A DNA stretch of 64,000 nucleotides, taken from NCBI RefSeq assembly GCF_000327385.1, contig NW_008709540.1:1774062-1838061 (forward strand), written 5' to 3'. The notes below the pieces were generated by a model that was not told where the DNA came from, ran no database searches, and was given only the letters and a program-made list of their open reading frames with translations. Below are positions 48,050-61,147 of this stretch, in pieces (position 1 is the first letter of the stretch; each line of letters begins with the position of its first letter). Origin of the DNA: Lottia gigantea (taxonomy: Eukaryota > Mollusca > Gastropoda > Lottiidae). Position numbers and translations under genes: made by a program.

Positions 48050-50950
48050 AATGGTTTCTACACTTCAATCATCTGACTTAGGATTGTCTGCTATATGGAA
48101 TTTGGTTTTGTGACATTTTATGGAGATTGTTGAATTTCAATATTAACATTTTTGGGTTCGATCTTTTAATATATATGTGACTAAATAATCGAGATTATTC
48201 TTTCTCCAGTAACCGCAACTATCATTATTCTTATATTAGTACATGAATCATTCTGATTTGATCATCTTCGAGATGGAACCGAGCCAATACCATTCCAATA
48301 GCCGACTGTACTAACAAGAAATGCCATAAATTTGGCAATAACAAGTAGTGGTAAAATGATAGAAAGTCAATCGAGATATTGGGTGCGATATGAGATGTAT
48401 AAGAACGTGGGCTAAGGTTCAAGGTGAATTACCTTCGTCTGAGAAATCTGTCTGAAAATTCTATGGTATTAAATGTTGGTGATGAGTCTTTTCTATTTTA
48501 TGTAACTTCTCAACATTCCATAATCATTCATATCGTTTAAATATTTAAATTAGAGGTATCAATCATTTTTCTCTCTATTACCACTTTCGGGATCCTTGAT
48601 CGATTGCATGATCCAACGTACCTCGTCTATTCGCGGCTTTACACTGACTCTTAATCAGAATGCACACGCAAAGTCAATCTTGCGTCAATGAAGGTGTTGG
48701 GGCAGGGCTTTTAAAACTTTTTTTAAAAAAAGTTTTTTTTTTTCATACACATGTTTATTTGATAATAAACCATACAAACATCCAAAATGATACAACAAAT
48801 TGGACATGATATAATATATTATTACAATTAATTTAAATATAGACAATCTGAAATATCATTTACAACTCTCACAAAAAAACTTATTTCTCCACTCAAAAAT
48901 ACCACTTCGTATAATAGCATCCTGAACGGCCTCGTCATAACAGCACTAACTTCCGTTAGGTCATTCCAACATGACGTCAAAACAGCATTATCTGCCACGT
49001 CATACCAGCACCATCTGACGTCATAGCAACAGTGCTTCAATATTCAACACTGTCCAGCAGTAGAGAAAGAAGAATTATCACCAATGGCAAATGCACTGCA
49101 CATGGTCAATCATAAATTATTAGGCTACACCTTTCCCGTAATCCTGTACCAAATGTCAAATGACGTTAATATAACTAACAATGCACACATTTATAATACT
49201 TTCTATGGAAAATTATCACAAGATTTACAAGGATACCAGTATAATAATCATTCATTATTTCAATAATGTATAAAATACGCATAGCAACCTAGATTTGCTA
49301 GATAAGTTTACTTCCGGTTGTATTTGGTGCCAAAAAACTAAATATGAACTATACATATAGCATCTAGCTTAAATGACTACAACGACCCACCTCTGAAGTT
49401 TATCTAATGTCAAGTGTACTGTGTCAGGATTTACTTGTATCCAGTTTTCAAAGCTTTGAACAACAAGTTTGAAGTTTTCAAAATATTGGCAATATTTCAA
49501 AATAGCCTCGAAATTAATACATAACATTTTGAAAAGCTACAAAACAAAAACACAGACGTATAGTGTTGACTTGGCATTACTATAGGTGCCAGGTTCAATT
49601 AAAATTTAAGTTAAGCGTAGTCTATACAAGCCATGTTTCTGAGAAATTGTCAGACCAAGAACATGCGCTGCCTTGTAATAAACATATACTATAGAAAATA
49701 AAAAATAATATTGGGTCTGCCCTGTATATGAAAAGCCACTGCATATGAAAAAAGCATTAATTCATTAATTAAAAAAGAAATACTAATCCGTTTTATCAAG
49801 ATCCAATCGTGATCTCATAGCCAAGGCTACATTACTATATAGGCCAATAAAGGACATCCAACATATGAAACGTTTAAAGTCAGCAATCATAACGGCTTTA
49901 TTTAGATTTGAACCGTGATCATTTATCTAAAACAAGATTCTTATTTTTCAAATTCTCTAAAAAGTTGAGGGTCACAGTAACACTACGCCACATGTATGCT
50001 GGCTATTTTCAAATGATATGTACATCGACTTCCGGTAAAGAAAAATGCCGGAAGTGACAACATAGTTACTAACCCCGGAGAAAAATTTTCTGAAGTTTTT
50101 GGTGTATACGACATGACTTGTAGCTCAGCCAAATACTAAACAAGTACAGTCTGTAATCTTTAGAGCAAACAAACACCACACGATCATTGAAATAGTCAAA
50201 TAACATCCAAATGTGAGGCTGTACTTGGTTTCAGAAGGTTGATTACGAGCCAAAATCAATAGATGTTAGAAGTTTTGACTGCAGACGATAAACTAAGAAT
50301 AACCATAAAACGACGTGTAGCCTAACTGAAAGAGAAATTTCAATTACACTAGAAATATTACGTGGGGAAAGAATAATAAATTAGAATAATTGCCTCCATA
50401 TAATATATGTAGAGCCTTTATCTGGAAGTATTTTATTTCGAGAAAAGTTCAAACTTCGATACCATAAGCTGATTAAAATGTAGATCAGGATGTTTCGTTT
50501 CGCGTTTTCTGTGGGTTAATGCATGAACATAGACGTAGCGACCCACATAAAAAAAAACGAAACAATTTGAACAGCATTTCAATCTGAGATACCAGTACAG
50601 GCCCGTAACCAGACTTGATTGTTCGGAGGGGTAGGTAGACTTTCAAAAAAGACATCCGTTACAAAAATGGTGGTAAAATCAGTGAAATTGGAATTCGATA
50701 ACGAGATAGAAACAGTCTTTGGTAACAAGTTACAAAAATAATCGAAATACAAATAGAAAAATATTATGCTAATAATCTAAACATTGTTCGGATTGGATAA
50801 AAAATACAAAATGGCGACCATCTTTGGATAATTAAGGCCATATTAGGTAAGGATTTCTGACCTACTTTCAAAAGTAAGTTATTTAAGTAAACTCAAAATG
50901 AACTGAAGTCATAAGAACATAGATCGCACTTTTAGTCATTAAAACTTTGG
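48050..50950. other. Gene-free stretch
   Basis: Nothing supported. A short palindrome, aaaacttttttt/aaaaaaagtttt, lies near 48714, and three GACGTCA/ACGTCA sites lie at 48970-49025. Confidence 0.4.
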
Positions 50951-50972
50951 CTCGTCTTAATCATAAGATTTG

Positions 50973-51175
50973 AACGACATTAAGAAGCGAGGAGCACATA
51001 TAAAACACAAGACAATAATTATGGGATAAAACACACTTCTTTAATACATGGGTACATAACGTTTCAACACAATATACACGTTTCGTCATCAGATGTGTTG
51101 AAACGTTATATACCCATGACTGTATTAAGGAAGTTGTTTTATACCATAATTTTTGTCTGGTGTTATATATCGTCT
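50973..51175. mobile_element. Foldback (long-arm) MITE
   Basis: The left arm (agcacatataaaacacaaga, gggataaaacacacttcttt, acataacgtttcaacaca) is the inverse of the right arm (tgtgttgaaacgttatatac, ggaagttgttttatacc, gtctggtgttatata). The loop is short. Its right half and terminus recur around the 44-bp array at 33661-35002. Confidence 0.82.
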
Positions 51176-51618
51176 TAATCACTTGTAACCTTCACAAAAT
51201 AGAATAAAGTGGAAAATGTGAAGAAATCAAGTTCATCTATTTACAAGATATTATACTTGGCCTTATGTATCCTTACAGCTATATTGCTACTGGATAAAAA
51301 AAACTAGTTCGAAAGGCTATTGATTGAAAAGCATGAACCATGTTCAGTAGGCGAGCTACCAATGTGACCAAAACCAAATATAATATAGACAATACAATAT
51401 ATCACAGAAATAACAAATACAATCTCGTATAGTAATCACTTTCTTAATCAGAAAATATACCAGTAAGAGTTCTGTCCCTTGTAATCACATTAAGGGTTAT
51501 TCCCTATTAACTTGTCTCCCTTTGGCAAGAGAATTGTAAAAAATCTCTTAATATTATATCACATGTTCACATTTCATTCCAAGAAATTCAAAAACAGATC
51601 AGAAAAAACGTTAATAAA

Positions 51619-52037
51619 TGACCTTGACACAGTTTCTAAATGTCACGAAAAATTGGTCAACTGAACAGTAACCTTGTAAATCCGCTCAAATCATTTTTGA
51701 CATAACATTTAGGCCAATTCAAATTGACAGTTACTCATTAGGTAAACTTAGTATTATTACTCAAAATGATCCGGACACTTTTATGGCCTTGACAATTGTT
51801 CAGTAGGTCAGTTGCTTATAACCTTGACGCAGTTCTAACGGCCTTGACATTTGGTTTTTGTAGGTCAGCTCCGAATGACCTTGACCTTATCTAAGTTGAT
51901 CATTAATAAATGGTTTCACAGAGTTTGTTGTAAGTCCAAATAAAACTGAAACGGTATCGGATCGTCATTTACACTTGGCCTTGACACAGTTTTTAGGAGG
52001 TCAGCTTCCATTGATCTTGACACTGTAATTTAGGTCA
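51619..52037. promoter_or_regulatory. Cluster of nuclear-receptor-type half-sites in a degenerate repeat
   Basis: TGACCTTGA (inverse TCAAGGTCA) occurs at 51619 and within TGACCTTGACCT at 51876-51887. AGGTCA occurs at 51805, 51862, 51998 and 52032. The sites lie in a loosely repeated block of form ggccttgaca...taggtcag. TCAAGGTCA is the known monomer site of ERR and NR5A receptors. The cluster lies just 3' of the PPP1R3-type gene. Regulatory use is inference. Confidence 0.4.
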
Positions 52038-52374
52038 ATGTTAATTCTCTTAACTTCTTTTTCAATTCAACGATTTTATTTAAGTTGTTCAACAAGATTT
52101 TCACTACGACAGCTACGTAGTTTTTTTTGAATAAATCAATTCTGAAAGCGACAATGATGGACATATATTCGAAATAAGTCACGCAATTAACTTCGAACAA
52201 AAACATAATGACCTATTTTTCTAAATTAACATGTTGGTAATACTGCAGTTTTTATCACACAGAGAAGCTTAAACTGGCGAAACGATTTTAATATGGGACC
52301 CCTAGAATCAAATAGGTTCGTCCACAACTATATAGTAGCAGGTCGGGCACCTGTAACACAGTTGAGTTCATTCT

Positions 52375-53327
52375 TCACCAATAAGGAGTAGAGGTGTCCA
52401 CATTATTCCAACAAGCATATTGAGTCCATGGTGTCACTTCCGTTCTAGAGGATTCGAAAGATGGCTGAACTGTTTTATCTTTATAATCGGAGGACACTAT
52501 CTGGTAGTTCAAACCGCGATTATTGTCCCAATACTGAGAAAGGTTAGCTTCGTAGCCAACTGCAAATTCCACTTTTTCATGAAGACCAAAGTTCGTAGGG
52601 ACATCAAATTCAAACGAGAACGTATCGTAAGTGTTTCTTCGTTCAGTCGACTCACCCGGTCCCGGAACGTAGATGGCTGGAACATCCACAAACGTTTGCC
52701 AACTATCTAAACTGTATCTGACAAGGCGACTGAATAGTTTTTCAGAATGACATTTTCAAGCGAGACACATTCCTTTTCCAATCTTTCACGGAACTCCAAA
52801 TAGTCTGAGGCTGGCTGCGTGAAACATAACTTCAAGGGCGGATCGTCCGTAACACCTGCGGTCGCACCATGCGTTAACGACACCAACAACTGCGGGTTTA
52901 ACCTTGGTGGCATATCTGACGGTTCTGTAAGAAATCGCACTTGCGCCAACGCCATGCCTTTATGATCTGCGAACGATACTTGTTTACGAACACGCCCAGG
53001 TGATACGGGAGAGATAGGGGTCGAGGACGTTTCGGACTCCTCTGACGTCTCACTGTTTTCACTGCTATCATTGTCTGATTTGATAATAATTGACTTAAGA
53101 GGTCCATTTCTCCTAGCGTTCAGGTTAGCGTTATTGTTACTGTTGGTGTTGTGATTCAAATCAAACAGCCGATCATTTGTGAAGGGAGAGGATTTGTTAA
53201 AAGCGTAACTGAGAAGTTCAAATCCTGTTGATGGGGTGGGGGGACTGGCAGCCAGCAGATAAGATGTGAAGTCTACAGGCATTCTTCTGTCGGTGCGACA
53301 AGCCTGGGTTCGTACCATATCCAGCAT
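52375..53327 (-). pseudogene. Glycogen-targeting PP1 regulatory subunit (PPP1R3B/C-like), reading frame broken
   Basis: The exon starts after acceptor ctcttttcag; ATG is at 53325-53327. Frame one (206 residues, to 52707) holds RMPVDF near the N-terminus, a Ser/Glu-rich linker, and the PP1-docking RVxF motif VSFAD (about residues 117-121) followed by HKGMALAQVRF. Then come the conserved DYLEFRERLE and LENVILKNYSVA. Frame two (to TGA at 52375) continues the CBM21 glycogen-binding domain: VRYSLDSWQTFVDV, DTFSFEFDVP, VEFAVGYE and YWDNNRGLNYQI. Compared with human PPP1R3B/C, the stretch equivalent to GTVKVQNLAFEKTVK is missing at the join, and the frame changes there, consistent with loss of 3n+1 bases. 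This could be a real disabling deletion or an assembly error. The family brings PP1 to glycogen to activate glycogen synthase. Everything else looks intact and conserved. Confidence 0.8.
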
Positions 53328-53474
53328 TGGAAAATCTGAAAAGAGAAAGAAAAACGAAACATTAATAAGCAATAAAAGCAGATCTTTCTTCAATCATCCA
53401 ATACACCACAAAAACAATACTGAAACAATACGAAATAAAATTCGACATATCTTTCGACCCCTTTTCTCATGTCC

Positions 53475-53770
53475 GATGATAATGATCATCTAGCAACGGT
53501 TCGATGATAATGATCATCTAGCAACGGTACGATGATAATGATCATCTAGCAACGGTTCGATGATAATGATCATCTAGCAACGGTACGATGATAATGATCA
53601 TCTAGCAACGGTTCGATGATACTGATCATCTAGCAACGGTTCGATGATACTGATCATCTAGCAACGGTTCGATGATAATGATCATCTAGCAACGGTACGA
53701 TGATAATGATCATCTAGCAACGGTTCGATGATACTGATCATCTAGCAACGGTACGATGATAATGATCCTC
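53475..53770. repeat. Tandem array, about 10.5 x 28 bp, with palindromic core
   Basis: cgatgataatgatcatctag plus caacggtt/a. GATGAT and ATCATC form a hairpin in each unit. After the array, ataacgatcgtaccgttgtt inverts the unit end caacggtacgat. It lies in the probable first intron of the PPP1R3-like gene. Confidence 0.94.
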
Positions 53771-54384
53771 TAGTTAGATGTGAATAACGATCGTACCGTT
53801 GTTAAAAGAACTTGGTAACTGACGTGGTTCAAGTAACGTTTTAACGAGCATACAACATATAAATTTCTAATTAAAAATTCTCAAAAACTTGCTATCTAAA
53901 ATGGATCTGGTTTAACTCTCATAATAAAGAAAATAATTAGATGTCTGACCCTAACTGTGACGATATCACATCCATATATCAAGTCTGAGGAACCTGTATA
54001 TTTGTCTGGTTTACTCTCAATACGTCTCAGTTCGTGTCTGCTGAAGTGTGTAAGACATGATGATTATTATTTAAATGATAAAGACCGAACTGAAGTGTGT
54101 CTGTTCCACATGGATTAGTAGTATTCAATTATATATATTCAATATACGTAGGACTTGTATAAAACTGAAAAAAGTACTCATATGGCTGATGAGTATTCAA
54201 TTATAGTCAGTAAACATAGAGCTACAAACATATAGATATAATTCTTATACATTTTTTGACTATTATTGAATTTGAGTGCATTATTATTTCTATATATATA
54301 TATATTCTGTATATGATATGTGGAGCATGAATTATCTAACTTAAAGGCCCTATCAGCCCCTAATTATCTAACTCCCACAAGTAG

Positions 54385-54495
54385 GTAATTTCCTATCAAA
54401 TTGATGTATTCCGATGCTGGAATCCACAGTCCCTACTTGTGACCTAGGCCAGTACTTCTATAAGAGAAGCTATTATCTCTTATAAAACCTTATAC
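54385..54495. repeat. Dispersed repeat, about 110 bp (copy 2, inverted relative to 17312)
   Basis: atcaaattgatgtattcc, cagtccctacttgtgaccta and ggccagtacttctataagag match the reverse complement of 17312-17424 with roughly 90% identity by eye. Confidence 0.75.
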
Positions 54496-54499
54496 CAGC

Positions 54500-56390
54500 C
54501 CCTCTTCTTGTTAATCAACCATTAACTCTATACATCTCGTCTTTATATTTATGGTTTAGGGTTTTAAATCTTAATGTTCTGTATTACACTGGAACGCGAT
54601 TTCAATACAAGGTTTTGTCGTGATCTCGTTGACTATATATATTTAGTATATGTATAGCGTACTAACACATAAAACTGAAAAAAATACTCAGAGTACACAA
54701 GTCAGGAGAGTAAGAAAAGATATAGAACATACATTATCTGACGCCCTCTTCTTCTTAATCAACAACTCTATACATTTCGTATTTCTATTCTATTTATAGT
54801 CTTACATCCCTCGGTTTTATACCACTTTTGATTATGAGAATTTATATCCAATTTTTTGCCTCCTGACTCATCTGAACCTTATTTAGGCTACACTGCTATA
54901 GAAATGAAATGGAGTTTTACGCCCGAATTCTCCCTATTTTTGAATAACTCTACCAAGACACAAATAACAACCTACCGTACTTTACTGACCAGCTAGAATC
55001 CATGCTCTTAGACCCGAGAATCATGATAAATTTTTAAACCTACATCAATTATTAACAGAATATCATTATTACATCGTTACCATAGAAACAATTTCAAAAT
55101 TAGCAGTTGATTTAGAAGATCTGTGACGTAAATAACATGATCTATACGCATGTCAGATCAGTTCTACTGATTCCAACAGACCAATAAAACATCCATAAGT
55201 CGGAAGAAATGAAAGTTAATTAAAATTATGAAAATTTCTGAATCCACCTGACAAAATTTAAATGACATACAGCCCGAATACGGATTGTTACAGTAGTTTC
55301 CGTACTTCATATGGTTTGAAACTTATGGATTCCTTTTTTCAAAATAATGGAAAGTTAAAGTATACACTTGTTAGACTATATATCCAATATGAACGAAAAG
55401 AGTTTTACGTTCTACTGCTCTGTATGATCCACTAACAGACACGGTTTAGATATTAATGTTAAAAAACTGTGGGAAATAAGCTTTTAATCTTGAGAAAGAC
55501 TTGATTAACGAGGTAATGTTAAGTATTTTACCTTGAAAACAATGAAACGATGTTTTTCTCATCCTAAAGGAATCCAGTTGGATACTTTAAAGAAGGATGG
55601 GTTCTAAGAGATATCATGGCCCACCACTTAGGGACCTTTCGAACAGACAATATAATTAACACAACAAAGAAGCGACTGTTTCAGTTTATCGCTCTTTAGA
55701 GAGAATTTTTAGTGATACGTATGAGTTTTCTTAAATAGGATAGGAAACTTTCACATGGTAAGCTTAATGTTACTAATAATTGTCTTGGTCGAATACTTGC
55801 AGATCATTATCGCAAATTAGATGATCACAGAAAAGGACAGAAGAGTTCCTGATACATACAGACAGGCTAGAAAACCTCTTTAGAATCTCTTTAAGTGCAT
55901 GTTCATACATAGACACTCCATATCCTCTTTCGTAATTGGATAGATCTGACTGTCTGACTATCGACAAGTTCTGAAGAAGGTATTACCAAGCTGATGTTAT
56001 TAAGATCTAGAACTGTCTACGTGACGAGTAATCCACCGAGAATGGCTGATCGACACTAGAAGAGAAATTAATGAGAAATCCTCAATAAGTAGACAAAATC
56101 AATAAACAGTTCTAATGAAACTTGCTTCCTGCTATTTAGACCTTCTTGATTTATCAGCCCACGGGGTGAGCTCAAATGTAATTTCGTGTTCAACTAGCAA
56201 GTTGTTACAACAATCATTTTTTCAGATATCGTTTCCAACTATCTGTTTTTCAGTTGTTCGTACCCTAATCACTTTAATCGATTGTTGTGGTTAAAAGGCC
56301 TTCGGTCAAAAAAAAATCGTATCAAATATTCCGAAGTGGGAATAGAATTGTGCCAGACATTATAAAAAAAACACCAACAAAAATTAACCT
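54500..56390. other. Probable intron of the PPP1R3-like gene; no other feature
   Basis: AT-rich sequence without supported exons between the coding exon and the candidate 5' exon. Confidence 0.35.
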
Positions 56391-56393
56391 TAC

Positions 56394-56440
56394 CTTTCCT
56401 TTCAAAACCTCTGCCAAGTTGTTGTGGTCAAGAGATATTG
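56394..56440 (-). other. Candidate 5' non-coding exon of the PPP1R3-like gene
   Basis: The minus strand reads gcagaggttttgaaaggaaa then G/gtaaggtt, a strong donor, pointing towards the acceptor at 53340. The upper boundary is unknown. This is signal-based inference. Confidence 0.3.
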
Positions 56441-56999
56441 GGTCCTAATAATAATCCAAAATAATTCCTAATCCCTAAGGATATACATGTACCTGATATA
56501 TCCGATACTCGAACGTGAAATAACTCCAACAGTCTTAGCCTGGCCCTTTAAATGCTAGAAATACCCACTTCCCCTCAATGCTCTATAACTAGAATGTTTC
56601 AAAACATAGAAGTAATGAACCTTATAATGGCCCTTTATTCCTTATCGTATGATGATATTCACCAATTAGTACTCTTAGCACAATCACAGTAACAACATTG
56701 ACCATATCATTTACAATACGTAACCAGATAACATATTGATAGGAACAGTCAGTCAGGGTTCAGAGGTCACTGGTCAGATTAAAGGTTAAAGGTTAACCTA
56801 TATAAGTAATGTCTTAATCCAGCGACCTGTAACAGACCTCGGATACCCCAATTAATAGACATTTTATAGAAATAGAATGTTTTTCATTGTCATTGTTTTG
56901 TAGGTAACCTTCGTTTGTTTTTTCCAAGTGAAATAACATAAAGGTCAGCCTTTGTCCAGTTTATACCATAATACACACGGTCTGTTGTTGAAATATCCC

Positions 57000-58360
57000 T
57001 TTACATAATTCTACGATCAAAAAGGACAATTCTTACACAATCGTACATTGAAATTGTCACCAATTCATCGTCAAATTGTTACTGCATGACGCTACTATCT
57101 TCCAGAGAAAGTAAAACGTATTTGATTCCTCGCCAAACAGCAAACGATGTACCACGAATGTTTCGCTGTCGCTCTGCAACATTCAGTTTAACGGAAACTG
57201 TCGAGGAATACCGATAATGTCAAACCTCCATCACAAGTCTGATATAAGATTATACTCTTCATTACGAAATACCATCCAATAATAGATTCCTTCAATAACC
57301 AGGAACTGTAGTAAACAACTATATTTGACCGCTAAATACAAGTTTGACTGTACTCACCCCTATATATTACTAAATCGTATCAAGTTTTCTTTTGAAGTAA
57401 AGTATACAAGCCAAAGCCAACTTCACAAATAGGAAAAAACCCCGAAAAACAGACGTTTTGTCGAGTCACTGATACAAAAAAGCTTCTTCTATCACATTAA
57501 ACAACCCTATTTTATAATGGTGGTTTTTCAATTCGTTACAATCACTGAGGTAGAAAATCATTTGATATACGTCTGAATTGAAAAAATTTGCTTGAATAAC
57601 GTATTCATAAATCTGAAGAAAACAACTTTTCACCCTTTACAAATCATACAGTACATCGAACAAATAACTACATGCTTTAAATGTCAATTTCTATTAACGA
57701 TCAATGAGCTTTATGCACGTCCATGCATTGACCTACATATACTCGCATTTTTTAACGTCAATTAAACCTATACATGCTTAAACACTTAGAAAGTTATTCA
57801 ACCGTGGAAACCTAGGTTATTGAAATGTCATTACGTTAGTGAAATGAGATAAAATATCAAATCAAATTGAATGTCAATACGCTCAGTTAAATACGATGAA
57901 AATCTTATCAAATTGAAGTTAGGAAAGTAACCAAATGATTATAATTACGTTTTAGAAAAATGTAAACCATTAAAAGATATAATCAATGTCAATGACAAGA
58001 GTAAAAGTTGCAAATACAAAATATGGAAATACATGGCAAGCCCCAACGGGGGCACCAGCTGTGCCATATTGTTGCGGTGACCATCATATAGTTCAAATCT
58101 AGTTTTTGCCACTTGGACCACGTGAGTACTACCTGCACAATATTGTCACAGTGACCTTTATATGGTTCAAATCTTGCATAACATATCTATTCTAATCCGA
58201 TATTAGGAAAGGCGACAATAACCGTATGATAATCCCTTTTCCTTATTTACATAATTACTCGACACTACTATAAGGAGAGGAAGGTTACTCGTGTACATGT
58301 ACATCAAAAGAAGAAAACTGAAATGTAGCCAACCCATCCAAATTTCAATTCATCAGTTAT
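57000..58360. other. Gene-free stretch
   Basis: No gene is supported. A weak two-copy repeat (atattgt...gtgacc...tatag/ggttcaaatct) occurs at 58063-58100 and 58136-58172. Confidence 0.4.
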
Positions 58361-58361
58361 A

Positions 58362-58430
58362 AATGAAATGAATGGGGTTTTACGTCCTACTTTTCTACAC
58401 CGTGTGGGCCAAGGAAGACGGCATCCATAA
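58362..58430 (-). mobile_element. 3'-end fragment of the SINE family
   Basis: aaatgaaatgaatggggttt then tacgtcctacttttctacac and cgtgtgggccaaggaagacg; only the tail-proximal part of the element is present. Confidence 0.8.
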
Positions 58431-59255
58431 GATAAATGAGGTAGAAATTAAACGAGGGAATGCATTCTGGATAACGTCAAAAGAGACTGACAAACCAAAG
58501 TGTTGCTGGCAAGATTCAGTGTTGTCTGGCCAGTTCAATATAAGAAGAACAGTAATACGTAGGTTTATCCGGGTCAACTACCCCTCCTTTAGAATATTAC
58601 AGCTTATTATAACCATCGGGATAGTCTTCCAAAATATCACTACGATTCCATTTGTTACGAAACACAACCTACGCATGTGTATACCAGGTTTATTCGTGTA
58701 TTATTCTAAACACGTGTATATTGTATACCAATATAGAAGCAATGGCGATGGTACGATGGTATTCAGACTATAAAGGTAATGAAGAAAATTTTTTGTCTTG
58801 AGGTAATTTAAGGGCAGTTGCAACGAAAAAATAAATCAAAATAGACTTAAAATAAGTCAATGCCTCTAAATAACCTATGAATGAATGGATGAACAAATAT
58901 GTTACATTATTAGTTATTCGGACTCTCTGAAAAGAATTTTCAGAGGATATACCCAGAAGCATAGTGCTATACTGTGTTTCAGAAGGATATCTTTAAGGAA
59001 TTTACAAATAATGGTTACTTACATCAAACCCAAAAGACAATCCTAATTTAGAAAGCTGTTCTTTCCTCAGGCATAACCTAACGTTCGAATAGGGTCGAGC
59101 TAATGAACATGCAGATCTACATATTTCATGTCGTGTTTTTTTTTTCCTACAGGCTAATGCAAGTGTAGTCAACTGCACGAAAAGAAACATTCAGATTTGC
59201 ATTTTATTTAGATTGGTAGATTATATAATAAGGAATTATATGAGATAATGGTGGA

Positions 59256-59623
59256 AATGAAATGAAATGAATGGAGTTTTACGTCCTACTTTTTTGCACC
59301 ATGTGGGCTAATGAAGACGGGCAACGCCATGCAGGGTGCGATGAGGGAAAGTTTGCCAGGACAGCGGCATTAGCCTGCTCTTTTTCGATTTTCAACTGTC
59401 GAGGGATCTTTAACGCGCACAGCCTGTAGCACACGGGGCCTCGGTTTATTGTCCCATCCGAACGACTAGACGCTTTTTCCATGTCAGCCCCTCATACCTG
59501 CATCACTGATAGGGGAAACCGGGTTGAAAAATTCGAAGGTATTATCTCGACCTATGCCGGGATTGAACCCTGGACCTTCAGGTTAGTGGCCAAGCGTCTA
59601 ACTCACTGAGCCACCGCGGCTCC
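59256..59623 (-). mobile_element. Full-length tRNA-derived SINE
   Basis: On the minus strand the head ggagccgcggtggctcagtg continues agttag (A box) and, after about 40 bases, ggttcaatccc (B box), as in a tRNA-related Pol III promoter. A conserved body (cgttaaagatccctcgaca; tgcatggcgttgcccgtctt) and an ATTTC-repeat tail follow. The flanks AGATAATGGTGGA (59243-59255) and AGATAATGATGGA (59624-59636) are 13-bp target duplications with one mismatch. Related copies in this window lie at 22172, 63140, 58362, 43320 and perhaps 19190. Its LINE partner is not in the window. Confidence 0.93.
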
Positions 59624-59649
59624 AGATAATGATGGAGTAGATTAGTATA

Positions 59650-61140
59650 TGTTAAAGTATAAAATAATGAAGGGAACATTCAAATTTGTTGATATGTTAT
59701 GTCAATTACACAAGCTCCATTTGTAATCATATTTACCTAACATTATACAAGTAATCAACCATTGTTGTTTTAATTGCTGTTACTATTCTTATTCCTTTCA
59801 TGTAAACGAACAAAAGAAGAAATACAATTAATGCAAAACGAAACTATTTATCATGAAAAAAAAATCATTATAGAACAACGAAGTTACTCAGAAAGATTAA
59901 TGGAAATTCTATTAAAGCGGCATCGTATCCTGAATACGTGTCTTATCGAGGAAGTATTACGAATGATGGGCGTTGTTTGGACCCGATATTAAAGGAGAGG
60001 TGTGTGTACCAAAGTTTCATAAAAACACAGGAATCATGACTAAATCCTGTCTCCTTATGATCACACAATAATGTTTTATTACATTACATTAATGTCAATA
60101 CAGGGAGAGATCATTGTTTTATGAAATATCGTTGTCATACTTTTTAAAAACTTTGAGAAATTTATTAACATAACATTCAGTTTTAACTCTGCTTTTATAC
60201 TATTAGATATTTTACAAAATATATCAAGTATATCGGTGCATACCACCACTTTCAATGTACCTCGTGTTCTATATTTCCCTTTCATCATATGAATTGAAGA
60301 TTACATCACGTTTCAGTTGTTCGCTTTACCTAGGCTATCAAACTAAATTTTCAATATTTTCTTAAAACCAATTTCTACTACTGCAATTATAAATCCATTA
60401 ATGTCAAATTAACCATTTTTAAAAAGGTAGTCGAACCTTGCTCCACCCTAATTTTTGTAAGAACACCAATATCTACTTGCCAACAGTTTTAAGATCCACA
60501 ATCTTACCTTTTCGACTTACTTTCTCAATTTCTGCTTAAAGATCACATCAAGAAAATTTTTCAATGTCAATTCACACCATAAAGAAGGAGGAATAAGGAT
60601 GTCAATTCAAATATATCATCACCATAAAAACGTGATTAAAATTTCAATATCCTGTTCAATTCACAGTAGGTAATATATATAACTGTTTACTTATAGAGCC
60701 ACTAGGGTGCGCAGAAAACACTTTCAAGGTCAACAGATCTCAAGGCTAGATAGACATTGCCCCGATAACGGGTTGCATTAATTAACCAAAGCCATGATAT
60801 GTGCATAATCAGTCCACGTCAGATTCATTTAATTGTTATCTATTTTCATTTAATTGCCACTTAAACCTTGACATTGATAAACCGTTAGGACTTAAACATT
60901 GGTTTTTATTCACTGAGTATATGGATAAGTCTCAAAACTAATTTACAAAACGCGGAAACAATTCAGGAAACAAGTGTATGTTGAAACAATCTTAAGGCCA
61001 GTTTATACGAAATATACTCTCAGCTAGGTCAAGCAGTATCGAAGCTACTTTAGATGTAAAATTTATGGTTAATATTTATATTTCTATGGTGCTTGATAAT
61101 CTTAACATAGTCTTGAATGGTGAACATTTAATTATAGTCC
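59650..61140. other. Gene-free stretch
   Basis: A 72-codon frame at 59774-59992 is hydrophobic at its start but has no supporting context. Nothing else is recognised. Confidence 0.4.
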
Positions 61141-61147
61141 GAAACAT

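Noticed and set aside
47506-48051. Frames across the N run
   Set aside because: They exist only because undetermined bases contain no stops.
59774-59992. 72-codon frame with a hydrophobic N-terminus
   Set aside because: The signal-peptide look is weak and nothing around it suggests a gene.
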